Assembly: GCA_013823725.1 (NCBI GenBank)
Contig: PNMQ01000002.1
Location: 186,001-250,000, forward strand
DNA length: 64,000 bases
From: Candidatus Pelagibacter sp.
GTDB lineage: Bacteria > Pseudomonadota > Alphaproteobacteria > Paracaedibacterales > CAIOTO01
Direction of reading: 5' to 3'
Every line of letters starts with the position of its first letter. Position 1 is the first letter of the stretch. Of this stretch, positions 41,200 to 51,788 are shown in pieces. A program made the position numbers and the translations under genes. A model generated the notes under the pieces. It was not told the origin of the DNA. It saw nothing but the letters and a program-made list of their open reading frames with translations, and did no database searches.

Positions 41200-44100
41200 C
41201 TAGGCAAGAATATTTTTTCTTTTTGATTGAATATATTCCTGAATACGGACATGAAACAAAGGTGTTATATAGAGCGTTAGAAGCTGTGATAAAAGAAGAC
41301 CACCAATAATTGTAATACCTAATGGTTGTCTGATTTCTGATCCAGTACCTTGCCAACAGGCTATGGGAACAGCACCCAAAAGTGCTGTCATTGTTGTCAT
41401 CATAATAGGTCTAAATCTTCGATCAGCTGCTGTAATAATAGATTCAGTCAAAGAAATATCTGAATTTTCAGATCTATACTGCTGGTCAAAATCAAGCATC
41501 ATAATTGCATTCTTTTTCACAATACCAATCAGTAAAATGAATCCTATAAAGGAAATAACATCTAAATCGTACCCTAAAATATACAACAATAATATTCCCC
41601 CTACTCCAGAACTGGGAATGCCTGATATAATTGTTAAAGGACTAGAATAACTATTATAGAGTATTCCTAAAATAACATACACCGTAAACAATGATGCTAA
41701 AATTAAGAACAAATTGCCTGATTGTGAATTTTGATAAGATTTAGCAAAACCTTCAAACATAATATTGACATCATTATCACTGACGATTGTTTTAAATGAT
41801 TCTGCAACTTTTTCAATAATGTCCCCTAGACTTTTTGATCCGTCTATATTAAAGGAAAGTGTCACTGATGGTAAACGATTAAAATGGTTAACCTGTAACG
41901 GAGCATTCTCTGTTTTCAAAGATACAAAATGAGATATTGGAACTAATGTTCCAAATTCAGGAGATTTAATATAGAGACGATTCACGTCATCGATCTGAGG
42001 AGAACCTTTTCTATTCAATTCAAAGATAATAGGAAAAACATCGTGATCATCATAAATATAGGAAATCGGTGATTGCGAAAACACGTATTGTAAAAGACTG
42101 TAAATTTTTTCCAATGAAATGCCATACATTTTTGCTTTATCACGATCAACATCAATGCTTGCTTGTAAACTCGACATTTTTAAATCACTAGATAAATCGG
42201 TAAGACCTACAATTTTTTCCATGCGGTCTTTCAGTTGCAATGATTTTTGGGTTACAGATTGAAACGATTTACCTTGCAAGGTAACCTGGTACATACCCTT
42301 GCTTGAAGAAGATCCTAACTTTAAATTTTGGACGGGGGTTAACGTAATCTTCAAATTACTCATAACAGCTAATTTAGTCTTCAAGCTTTTTAAGATATTG
42401 TCTATCTTTGGCCGTTCTGATGGTTTCTTTAAAACAATAAAAAATCTTCCTTCATTAGGTGTTACTGTTGAAGCAGAAGCACCCAATGAACCATTATACG
42501 ATTTGATAAAAGGCACTTTTGAAAGAATATCAAACATCTTTTTCATCTCTGTGGCCATTTGTTTATATGAAGCTTCTGGCCTTGCTTCAATAACCCCAAC
42601 AATTAACCCTGTGTCTTCTTTGGGAAAAAAACCTTTTTTAATCATTACAAACCCTGCAGCATTTAATAACAAAGTTACAAAAGTGATCATAAAGATATTC
42701 TTTTTATATTTAAAAAAAGAGGTCAAAGAATGAACATAAGCAGATTGAATGCTATTTAAATAGGTTTGAAATTTTTCCATACATTCAAAAGACTGATGAT
42801 TTGTCGTACTGACAAACTGCGTTAGCATGGGGATAATGGTTAAAGAAACTAATCCTGATAACAAAATAGCAATCGTCATGGTTACTGAAAATTCATAAAA
42901 CAGCTGTCCTAAAATTCCTGACAAAAAGAATAAAGGAATAAAAACAGCAATTAATGAAAGAGTCATCGATACAACCGTAAAGATAACTTCTTTTGTGCCA
43001 TCTAAAGCAGATTGTAATGCATTTTTTCCCAGCTCTCTGTGCACCATAATATTTTCATAAACAACGATAGAATCATCGATAATAAATCCTATGGCCAGAG
43101 TAAAACTAAGCAAGGTCATAATATTAATAGAAAAATTTAGCATATACATAAAGCAAAATGTTAATATGATGCAAATTGGAATACTCAATGCAGGAATAAA
43201 CGTTGAATACATGTGATTTATAAATACAAAAACAACCAAGACTACTAATATTAAAGAAATAATAGCCGTCATCTTGACTTCATCAAGTCCCGCTTTGATA
43301 GAAACGGTTCGGTCCACTATGACATCTAATTGAGTTCCTTTGGGCAAAGTTTTTTGAATATCGCTAACCATCGTTTTCACTTGATCAGCCAACCGAATAG
43401 CATTGGCAGATTCTTGTTTATAAACTAAAAGAATAGTGGATTTATGCGTTTTAAACCAAGCGTCACTATACACATTATCTACACCATCATAAACACGAGA
43501 GACATCCTTTAAACGCAAAGCTGTTTGATTCTTAATCAAAAGCTCTGCAAAATCTTTAGACTTACTTAGTTTTGTTTGTAGAAAATAATTTTGTAGAAGA
43601 TTTTCACCTTGAACAATACCTACTCCACCATACATATTATTTTTAATCACAAGACTAATAATATCTTCTACGTCAAGCTTATGAGAATAAAGTTGTTCGG
43701 GATCTACAGCAATTCTTACTGCAAATTTTTTCTTACCCGAAACATTAATATTTGCAATTTCAGGGATACTCGAAAGTTGAGGTATAATATAATCATCACA
43801 ATATTGTCCAATTTCCCACGATTTCATATGAGATGAATTCAAAGATAAAACGATGACCGGTTCACTAGATGGGTTAATTTTTCTATACGTTGGGGGTTGC
43901 TGCATATCTGCAGGTAATTTTTTCAATGAGGCTTGAATCGCTGAATTTACATCAACTGCTGCTGCATTTATATCGATGTTTGATGCAAACTCTAAAGTGA
44001 TTTTCATATTATCTTGAGCGCTAACAGACCTAACACTCGTAACCCCTGGTACTGCTGAAAATTGTTGTTCTAAAGGTAAGGCAACAGTTCTTGCCATTGT

Positions 44101-44271
44101 GACAGGGCTAGCACCAATCAATTGTGCACTAACAACAATAACGGGTATTTCCATTTGTGGTAGAGCTGTAATCGGCAATTTTGTATAAGAAATAATTCCG
44201 ACACACAGCATCCACAAAAAGAGTAAAATTGTTAATTTAGGTTTTTCTAAAAATACTTTAATCAAATTCAT
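41200..44271 (-). CDS. RND efflux transporter permease (AcrB family)
   Basis: ACR_tran motifs: LPQMEIPVIVVSAQLIGASP, GFIIDDSIVVYENI, multiple TMs. Confidence 0.94.
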   Translation of the reverse strand: MNLIKVFLEKPKLTILLFLWMLCVGIISYTKLPITALPQMEIPVIVVSAQLIGASPVTMARTVALPLEQQFSAVPGVTSVRSVSAQDNMKITLEFASNIDINAAAVDVNSAIQASLKKLPADMQQPPTYRKINPSSEPVIVLSLNSSHMKSWEIGQYCDDYIIPQLSSIPEIANINVSGKKKFAVRIAVDPEQLYSHKLDVEDIISLVIKNNMYGGVGIVQGENLLQNYFLQTKLSKSKDFAELLIKNQTALRLKDVSRVYDGVDNVYSDAWFKTHKSTILLVYKQESANAIRLADQVKTMVSDIQKTLPKGTQLDVIVDRTVSIKAGLDEVKMTAIISLILVVLVVFVFINHMYSTFIPALSIPICIILTFCFMYMLNFSINIMTLLSFTLAIGFIIDDSIVVYENIMVHRELGKNALQSALDGTKEVIFTVVSMTLSLIAVFIPLFFLSGILGQLFYEFSVTMTIAILLSGLVSLTIIPMLTQFVSTTNHQSFECMEKFQTYLNSIQSAYVHSLTSFFKYKKNIFMITFVTLLLNAAGFVMIKKGFFPKEDTGLIVGVIEARPEASYKQMATEMKKMFDILSKVPFIKSYNGSLGASASTVTPNEGRFFIVLKKPSERPKIDNILKSLKTKLAVMSNLKITLTPVQNLKLGSSSSKGMYQVTLQGKSFQSVTQKSLQLKDRMEKIVGLTDLSSDLKMSSLQASIDVDRDKAKMYGISLEKIYSLLQYVFSQSPISYIYDDHDVFPIIFELNRKGSPQIDDVNRLYIKSPEFGTLVPISHFVSLKTENAPLQVNHFNRLPSVTLSFNIDGSKSLGDIIEKVAESFKTIVSDNDVNIMFEGFAKSYQNSQSGNLFLILASLFTVYVILGILYNSYSSPLTIISGIPSSGVGGILLLYILGYDLDVISFIGFILLIGIVKKNAIMMLDFDQQYRSENSDISLTESIITAADRRFRPIMMTTMTALLGAVPIACWQGTGSEIRQPLGITIIGGLLLSQLLTLYITPLFHVRIQEYIQSKRKNILA

Positions 44272-45407
44272 GAAAATTTCACTTCTTCATATCGAAATTT
44301 TTTTTGACCTTGGTTCAATTTTACTTGTCCAGAAACAACAACATAATCACCCATGTTTAATTTAATTTCAGATGGATGAATATAAATTTCACCGTTTACA
44401 AGATTAAAATTCTTAAAAAATACTTTAGAGACTTTACTGTCTTTCTTAGAAAAGACATATACAAATGAACCATCGTTAGTCATGTTCAAAGCATTTTCGG
44501 GAATGCTTATATATTTTTGTGTATCATTCATCGTCAATTCGGCTCGGACAATAGATCCTGTTTTAAGATGCTCATCCCTATTATCTAATATGAATTTCAA
44601 TCGATAAACACCCGTTTTATGGTCCAATATTTTATCAGTTAAAATCTTTTCAATAGTTACATTTAATTTGTTATTTTTTGAATCGAATAAACGAACTCTA
44701 ATGTTTTCCAACTTAATAGCGCTTATATAAGAAATATATTTTTCTGGAATAGGAAGAAAAAATCGTAATTGATGAATATCTACAATTTTTGCAATTGTCA
44801 TATTATCTGATGTTTTAATGTAGTTTCCTTTATCAATATTTTCAAAGCTGATCTGCCCTTGTCTAGGTGCCTTAATATAATGATAAGATTTTTCAACCTC
44901 TAACGATTTAATTTTTGATTCTTGATTTTTAATTTGAAAGCGATCGTCTTCAAACTCTGCTATAGCACTATCATTTAAAGCTTCTGTCGTAACTTTTTTC
45001 TTTAACAAACTTTGGCTTCTACTGAGGCTTTTAGAAGATTTATCAAGTTGCTTTTTAAATCTTTCAAGTTCCGCATTAGCACCCTTAATTTCTGAATTGA
45101 TAAGATCATCATCTAAATCTAATAAAACATCGCCTGTTGCTACTTTTTCACCTTCTTTAAATCTTATATTTTTTATCATACCATCAATACGTGTTTTTAC
45201 ATCAACAGTACCAATAGGTTCAAGAATGGTAGGTAACACTAATTCTATTTCTTTATACTTTTTTTTTACTTTCACAATTTGTATAAAAGGTTCATTTTCG
45301 TTGCTTTTTTCCAAAGCATTATTTTGAAAATATTTAAAACATAATAAAAAAAACAAACCAGTAATGATATAAATATGTTTATTTTGAACCCGTAATTGAG
45401 TTACCAT
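44268..45407 (-). CDS. RND efflux periplasmic adaptor subunit
   Basis: IGTVDVKTRIDGMIKNIRFKEGEKVATGDVLLDLDDD lipoyl-like and hairpin; overlaps permease. Confidence 0.9.
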   Translation of the reverse strand: MVTQLRVQNKHIYIITGLFFLLCFKYFQNNALEKSNENEPFIQIVKVKKKYKEIELVLPTILEPIGTVDVKTRIDGMIKNIRFKEGEKVATGDVLLDLDDDLINSEIKGANAELERFKKQLDKSSKSLSRSQSLLKKKVTTEALNDSAIAEFEDDRFQIKNQESKIKSLEVEKSYHYIKAPRQGQISFENIDKGNYIKTSDNMTIAKIVDIHQLRFFLPIPEKYISYISAIKLENIRVRLFDSKNNKLNVTIEKILTDKILDHKTGVYRLKFILDNRDEHLKTGSIVRAELTMNDTQKYISIPENALNMTNDGSFVYVFSKKDSKVSKVFFKNFNLVNGEIYIHPSEIKLNMGDYVVVSGQVKLNQGQKKFRYEEVKFS

Positions 45408-45464
45408 AGCTTACATAAAAAATTAAATTATACTTTTAGTATTTCATACAAAATTGCTTGATAA

Positions 45465-48400
45465 ATGGTAAAAAAACTTTTTATATTTTTAATTCTACTG
45501 TTTTCATTTTCAATCATCGCGCTACAAACATCATTTGTTCAAGTACCGCTTTTGAATTTTTTGATTAACAAAGCTATTCATAATCCTAATTTAATCACCT
45601 CTTATGGTAAGATTCATGGGTTCTTTCCTGTTTCATTCACCATAGAAAATTTTAACCTTAAAGATAATACTCAAAAAATACTTGATCTGAAAAATCTAAA
45701 AATTTCTTTAAATTCTAAAAAAGAATCTTTTTATATCCGTTCTATAAACTGCCAGAAATTTACGGTATACAAAAACATAGATCAAATCTTTAAAAACGTA
45801 AAATTTACAGCCCCTTCTCTTCCTTTAAATAGTCAAAATATATTCCCTTGGACAGGTAATATAGCTTATTCATCGCTATCTCCACAAACGGATCTACTTA
45901 TTATCCAAAAAATATATTCAAAAAAAAATAATGACGACCAAAACCCTTTTATCGTCAAAATCCATAGGACTCTGCCTGAAAATAAATTAGCAAAATACCA
46001 GATAGACATTCACGATTCAGGCATTTTAATCTCTGACACCCCCCTCAAGATACAATGTTCTTTTACTAAAGATTCAAAAGGAATGTTTGTCTTTAGCCAA
46101 TCCACCGTTACTTCAAAATCTTTTTCCCTTGGTTTTCAAGGGAATTACATGTCACAAGGGCAATTTTTTAATATAGATTTTATCTCAGCTTTAGATTTAG
46201 ATTATTTTAAAAAAGTAACATCATCTGGTTCTTTGAAAAGGTTAAAAAAATCAGATCATCTTCATTTAGATCTTAAGACGCGTTATGAGTCGTTTGGTAA
46301 AGATAGAAAAATTATTCAAACAACCAATATTGACATCAATACCCATTTCTCGATAGATATAGAAAATAGACAAGCCTCTCTGTTTTCTATCCATGTTCAA
46401 TCACCTATACCCTTTGATATTAAAAGCGAAGAAGGTATTTTAATATCACAAAAAAAAGTTGAGGGTAAATTAAACGTTTCAGGTTTGGGTGCTCCACTTC
46501 ATTTTACCCTTAAAGGAAATTATGAGAAGGCATTGCAACTTTTAAATCTTTCTTTGACTTCAGACTTTCAAAGTGAAGTCTTGCTGAATCTACAATCTAA
46601 AATTGACCTTATAAAACAAAATATGAATGGTCATCTTCAATTTCAAACAAAAACTATTCCTAGAACCTCGCTCAACTTTAAAATCTCACAAGGAGCTAAT
46701 AATAAATTCTCTATCAATATTAACTCTAAAGAAATCCAATTCTTTTCCTCGCGTTTGCTTAATGTTCAATCAATTTTGAATTTTAATCAGAATGACACCT
46801 TTGATTTAAATATCAATACAAAAATAAACAATGTGACATCAAACCCCATTTTATGCGATATTTCAGGGGGATTTGATTCTAAGGATATATCCATTAAAAC
46901 CTTTCAATTAAGTTATTTGAATCAAATCGTAAAAAATATTCATTCATTTAAAGTCAGTGATATAACCTCCTCTCCACAATTGAACGATCTTAAGTTAGCA
47001 TGCAACTATAATGGCCAAGATACGGGGCAAATTGAATGGAATTTGAAAAAAAAGAAAATACTTTTCAAAACGCTATCTTTACTGAATTTGAAAACCATAG
47101 TGCAAGAATTGCCATTTTCAGCTGAAATAGATGGTTTTATTGATTTATCATCAGAACCCAATTTACAAGACTACACCCGCATTATTGAGAAATCTTCTAT
47201 CACTATCCATAATTTTGTAGCTCTCAACGGTATTTTGCAATCCTATAAATCTGTTTTTCTTAATAAAAAAATTACGTTTAATATTACCCAAGACCTTCAC
47301 TATTTTAAATTACAACTACTTGGTTACGATCATCTCAAAAAAATCACCCTTGCATCTGGAACCATTGGGAAAATTGTAGCAAGCGAATTCGCCACAGCTC
47401 CGATCAATATACACATCAAAGGAGATGCCGATATAAACCCTGTTGTCAGTTTTCTAAAATTTCCAGATACTATTGAAGGAACCATTTTATACGACTTAAA
47501 ATACACAGGAACAATAAGTAAACCAAACCTGAATGGTACTTTGAAAGTTAAAAATGGCTTATATGAAAGTTTTATCAATGGGACATACTTAGCTCATCTT
47601 AATGGTGACATAAAAGTGAAAGATAATATTTTAACTATCAAAGATATTAGCGGTGACGATGTTCGACAAGGATCCCCGTCCAATGGACACATTCATATAA
47701 CTGGGAAAAGTACTATTCATAGCTACAATCTTATTGAGAATCATCTTGTTTTAAAGCTTACAAATTTGATGGTAGTTAAACGTGATGACATGGAGATGAA
47801 AGCAACAGGATCTATAAAATTAGATGGTGAGAATGAAAGAACAAAAATCACAGGATCCGTTGCGTTGGATCCCGCTATCATTTGGTTAGAAGAATTAACT
47901 AACGATGATATCACATCCATTTCGTTGTTTGAAAATGGTAAAAGAGTTTTTGTTACCTCTGAAGAAATAAATAGCAAACGTGTTAAAAATAAAAATCAAA
48001 ACAGCCAAGTCTTGTTTCCCATTGATTTAGAGTTAAGGATACCGCAATCTCTTCAATTAAGTGGATTAGGAATGACTAGCACATGGAAAGGTGCACTTCA
48101 TGTAAAAGGTGATTTCTTCATCGATGTACCCTATCTTGCAGGAACTCTGGAGCTAACAAAAGGATCGATACTGTTTTACGGTAAAAAACTTAAACTTGCA
48201 AATGGATCTATTATATTTGATCAAAAATCAATCAATAATCCCTATCTGAACCTTGCAATGATGAGACAAATTGCTGGTCAAAAACTGTTCATCAATATGT
48301 TAGGTAGAACAACAAGTGGAGAAAAAGATTCTCTTCGTTTTACTTTTTCTGCTGATCCTTCGGAAACAGACAAAAATGTCTTGAGTTTGATCATCTTTGG

Positions 48401-48773
48401 AAAGCGAACAAACCAAATTACAGCGGGACAAAGTATTCATCTGGCAAGCATTGCAACTAGTATCTCTAATAAATCTAACGAGAACTCAAGTTTTATGGAT
48501 AAACTAAAGAACAATATTGGTTTAGACGTTTTTGAATTTAAAGAAAATGCACGTGAAGCACAATATTCAGATACAGGGTACACTCAAAAACAAGTGTTAT
48601 CTGTTGGTAAAGATTTCAATGATTTTAAAGTCACATTTAACCAAGGAATTGGTGACATGGATACTAAAGCAACCATTAGTAAACCTATAGGGCCACATCT
48701 AAATCTTGATATTGACGTAGGCAATCAAGTTGCTGGAAGTGGCGGTGGTTTAAGTTGGATTTACTATTATTAA
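45465..48773 (+). CDS. tamB: translocation/assembly module protein TamB (DUF490)
   Basis: N-terminal TM, long beta-rich AsmA-like region, C-terminal SADPSETDKNVLSLIIFGK...GLDVFEF...LSVGKDFNDFKVTFNQGIGDMDTKATISKPIGPHLNLDIDVG. Confidence 0.88.
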   Translation: MVKKLFIFLILLFSFSIIALQTSFVQVPLLNFLINKAIHNPNLITSYGKIHGFFPVSFTIENFNLKDNTQKILDLKNLKISLNSKKESFYIRSINCQKFTVYKNIDQIFKNVKFTAPSLPLNSQNIFPWTGNIAYSSLSPQTDLLIIQKIYSKKNNDDQNPFIVKIHRTLPENKLAKYQIDIHDSGILISDTPLKIQCSFTKDSKGMFVFSQSTVTSKSFSLGFQGNYMSQGQFFNIDFISALDLDYFKKVTSSGSLKRLKKSDHLHLDLKTRYESFGKDRKIIQTTNIDINTHFSIDIENRQASLFSIHVQSPIPFDIKSEEGILISQKKVEGKLNVSGLGAPLHFTLKGNYEKALQLLNLSLTSDFQSEVLLNLQSKIDLIKQNMNGHLQFQTKTIPRTSLNFKISQGANNKFSININSKEIQFFSSRLLNVQSILNFNQNDTFDLNINTKINNVTSNPILCDISGGFDSKDISIKTFQLSYLNQIVKNIHSFKVSDITSSPQLNDLKLACNYNGQDTGQIEWNLKKKKILFKTLSLLNLKTIVQELPFSAEIDGFIDLSSEPNLQDYTRIIEKSSITIHNFVALNGILQSYKSVFLNKKITFNITQDLHYFKLQLLGYDHLKKITLASGTIGKIVASEFATAPINIHIKGDADINPVVSFLKFPDTIEGTILYDLKYTGTISKPNLNGTLKVKNGLYESFINGTYLAHLNGDIKVKDNILTIKDISGDDVRQGSPSNGHIHITGKSTIHSYNLIENHLVLKLTNLMVVKRDDMEMKATGSIKLDGENERTKITGSVALDPAIIWLEELTNDDITSISLFENGKRVFVTSEEINSKRVKNKNQNSQVLFPIDLELRIPQSLQLSGLGMTSTWKGALHVKGDFFIDVPYLAGTLELTKGSILFYGKKLKLANGSIIFDQKSINNPYLNLAMMRQIAGQKLFINMLGRTTSGEKDSLRFTFSADPSETDKNVLSLIIFGKRTNQITAGQSIHLASIATSISNKSNENSSFMDKLKNNIGLDVFEFKENAREAQYSDTGYTQKQVLSVGKDFNDFKVTFNQGIGDMDTKATISKPIGPHLNLDIDVGNQVAGSGGGLSWIYYY

Positions 48774-50168
48774 TTATAGGCCGAGTAAATCGGCTAAAAT
48801 CTTGATAGGAGTTTTTGAAATGATGTTTTTTACTTCATCTTGAGGTTCCGATAATTTTTCAAAGGCTTGGTGAATGTGCGATAAAGCTAACGGACATTCT
48901 GAAGATACAATAGATTGCTCTTCCTTTTTTATTTGCCTGACAACGGGTTTAGCAAATTTAATAGCATAGTTAAAATTCTTCTTCAAAAAACCCCAAATAC
49001 CACCATGCCCAGAACATCTTTCTATGACGCTAACTTGGATATTAGATATAAGCCTGAAAAACTCAGCAGCTTTAGCACCCATATTTTGCGCTCTTGAATG
49101 GCATGCCAGATGTAATGTGATTTTTTGAACTTCTTTATTTTGGCTCAGAATAGTAGGCATTCCATATTTTTTGACCAACATAACTAAATATTCAAAAAAA
49201 TCTTCTACGTTTTGAGAAAACAATTTTACTTCTTGATTATCATGCGCAATCAAAGGCCATTCCTTTTTCATCATTAAAGAACATGAAGGAACAACACAGA
49301 CTACTTTGTCACTAACTATATTTTGAGCATTTATTTTTTGCGAAATAGCTATAGATGATTGATGGACTTTTTCAATGTTACCATTTTCAAGATGTGGCAT
49401 TCCACAGCATCCTTCATACCGCATATTCACCTTAACGCCAAAAAAAGATAAAATTTGGTAGGCCTGATACCCCATTTCGACATCGTTATAATTGCAAAAA
49501 CACCCAGGGTATAACAAAATACTCTCTCCAAAAGCAACACCATCAGAATTAGGTTGTATAGGTTGTTCCTTAATTAATTTAATCAATGTTTTATGACTAT
49601 ACTTTGGCAAATCAGCAGATTGATCCACCTTCATTACTTTCTCTATAACTTTTCGACCTATTTGTGATGCATTTAATCTATTCACAACTGGTGAAAATGT
49701 TGATGAAATTTTTCCAACAGTATCGGAATCTGCCAATATTTTTTTTGATAAATCTACTTTGTTATTTTTAAACTGATACGCTTTGTAGCGAAGCATTAGA
49801 TGTGGAAAATCAATATTAAACTCGTGAGGCGGAACATAAGGGCATTTGGTCATGTAGCACATGTCACATAATGTGCATTCATCGACAACATCTTCATAAG
49901 AATTTTTATCGACCGAATCTAACTCACCCGTTGCACTATCATCGATAAGATCGAATAATTTAGGAAATGATCCACATAAATTAAAACAACGACGACAACC
50001 GTGACAAACATCGAACTGACGTTCTGCTTCTGTTTGAAGTTGCTCTAAATCACTATAATTCTCATCTTGCCATAAAATAGGATGACGTGTTGGAGCATCT
50101 AAACTGCCTTCTTTAGCCATAAAAAATCTTTGTTGTTCTTTTTTAATACTATACCATGTTTTTATCAA
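48774..50168 (-). CDS. GlpC/heterodisulfide-reductase-like Fe-S protein with CCG domains
   Basis: CHGCRRCFNLC and CTLCDMCYMTKCPY ferredoxin-like cysteines; LYPGCFCNY...EGCCGMPH; ERCSGHGGIWG. Confidence 0.82.
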   Translation of the reverse strand: MIKTWYSIKKEQQRFFMAKEGSLDAPTRHPILWQDENYSDLEQLQTEAERQFDVCHGCRRCFNLCGSFPKLFDLIDDSATGELDSVDKNSYEDVVDECTLCDMCYMTKCPYVPPHEFNIDFPHLMLRYKAYQFKNNKVDLSKKILADSDTVGKISSTFSPVVNRLNASQIGRKVIEKVMKVDQSADLPKYSHKTLIKLIKEQPIQPNSDGVAFGESILLYPGCFCNYNDVEMGYQAYQILSFFGVKVNMRYEGCCGMPHLENGNIEKVHQSSIAISQKINAQNIVSDKVVCVVPSCSLMMKKEWPLIAHDNQEVKLFSQNVEDFFEYLVMLVKKYGMPTILSQNKEVQKITLHLACHSRAQNMGAKAAEFFRLISNIQVSVIERCSGHGGIWGFLKKNFNYAIKFAKPVVRQIKKEEQSIVSSECPLALSHIHQAFEKLSEPQDEVKNIISKTPIKILADLLGL

Positions 50169-50274
50169 GGATAAAAATTTGATATCTCAAAATAATACAA
50201 AATTATCTTTGCTTGATTTTATCCGCCTACCCTTATAATCTCTATTAGATCGATATTAAATTTGATATGACAAC

Positions 50275-51306
50275 ATGAATTATAAAAAAATCTTATTTTT
50301 GAAAATTATTATACTCTCTTTATGTTCTTACCCATGTTTATCTTTAGAAGCAGATAGCGATGAGGATGACACATATCCAAAAACCATAAGTATTATTGAC
50401 ATAGAAGCATGCAGGAACACAGCTGATGCTATTAGAGACGATTTTGCTAGAGATTTTTTTGACGAACAAAATGATGCAGGATCTGCATTTAGTGATGATG
50501 AATTAAACGAAGCTATGTTCGCTTTTTCTATTTCACAAGAGAGATATATTCCAACCCTTGAAGAACAAAATGCTGCTGAAGAAAAGAAACGTGCAGTTAC
50601 CGAAAAAGAATGTGAACGTCAAAACAAAATAAAACAATACTTTAGAGAATATGAAACGGATATCCATAAAGAGGTAAAAAACATATTATCAACCTATTCG
50701 GATCAGTTGAAAATTTATAAAAAACATGTGAAAAAAATGTGGCCGTCTCAAGCTATTCTAGAAATAACAAAAGATGTTGCACATACACCAAGATCTATAG
50801 ATTTGTTAACACTAATAGAAGACTATTTTGAATATACCTGGCAAATGGAAGGGTACATCGATGATCAGGTAGGAATAACTGCATCAGATCGTATTTTTTC
50901 TTATTATTTAGATGAATATAATAAACAAGCTGCTTTAAATAATGACCCGCATACTATGGACAGACATGCCCACGATTTACTTCAGCTATGCTTGAAACAT
51001 TTTCCTAAACATCCGCTTATCGATTCTGGTGACCCAGAACAAATAATGACTCATATTAATTATGCGGTGTCTCGCCAACTTTTCATTCTTAATACATGGT
51101 ATCTTAACAATCCTAAACTTGTGAAAACCTTATTGGATATTTTCAGTATGCAAAAAATTTTTAATCTAGGTGTGAAATTTTTAGGATGTACGACTTACGG
51201 AATTACAAATCAATATTGTGATCTTGCGTATATGCTAAAAAGATCAAAATTTATTGGGATCAAAATTCCTCTGTTAAATAATCCCAGCCAATATCAACAC
51301 TTATGA
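50275..51306 (+). CDS. exported hypothetical protein; ends at in-frame TGA followed by continuing ORF
   Basis: Signal-peptide-like MNYKKILFLKIIILSLCSYPCLSLEA; acidic following segment. Confidence 0.6.
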   Translation: MNYKKILFLKIIILSLCSYPCLSLEADSDEDDTYPKTISIIDIEACRNTADAIRDDFARDFFDEQNDAGSAFSDDELNEAMFAFSISQERYIPTLEEQNAAEEKKRAVTEKECERQNKIKQYFREYETDIHKEVKNILSTYSDQLKIYKKHVKKMWPSQAILEITKDVAHTPRSIDLLTLIEDYFEYTWQMEGYIDDQVGITASDRIFSYYLDEYNKQAALNNDPHTMDRHAHDLLQLCLKHFPKHPLIDSGDPEQIMTHINYAVSRQLFILNTWYLNNPKLVKTLLDIFSMQKIFNLGVKFLGCTTYGITNQYCDLAYMLKRSKFIGIKIPLLNNPSQYQHL

Positions 51307-51669
51307 ATGCATCCCCTTCTACCTCTACAAGTAAGAATAACAGAAAATGGAAAAATAACCGTCGGTATTATTCAAAAGAATATAGTTGTTGGAAATAAAA
51401 TATCAGTTGAATCAATAGATGTAGATAATGAAATATGCAAGATCAGTCACCCCAGTTTTTGCCAATATGTTATCCCTGCTCGATTCAACACTCCTCAATC
51501 TCAACAACTTTGGCTTGAAGAATTAGGCATCTCTCAAAGAAATGAATTAATGCATGCCGCACACATCTACATATTACCTGGTGATATAAATTTTCAAAAA
51601 ATAGATTCTTTAGTACAACATCCTGACACAGGTAAAACACAAAAGAAAAAAGCAAAAGGAAAAAAATAA
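51307..51669 (+). pseudogene. in-frame continuation of 50275..51306 beyond a single TGA; probable 3' part of an interrupted gene
   Basis: Same reading frame, begins at the codon after TGA; no Shine-Dalgarno before ATG 51307. Confidence 0.5.
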
Positions 51670-51788
51670 AATTAACGCTATCTTTTTAATTTATCAATTA
51701 TTACATTTCAAACCCAACACCAGTTATCTATTTATCAAAGAAACTAAAAAGTGTATCATAGGATAAAAGTCTAGAAAGGTATCCCCTT

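Noticed and set aside
42299-42733. 144-aa plus-strand ORF inside RND permease
   Set aside because: Antisense to a clear AcrB-family gene.
51304-51306. Genome-wide TGA-to-Trp recoding
   Set aside because: ftsY and flbD end in TGA at expected C-termini, so TGA is a normal stop here.
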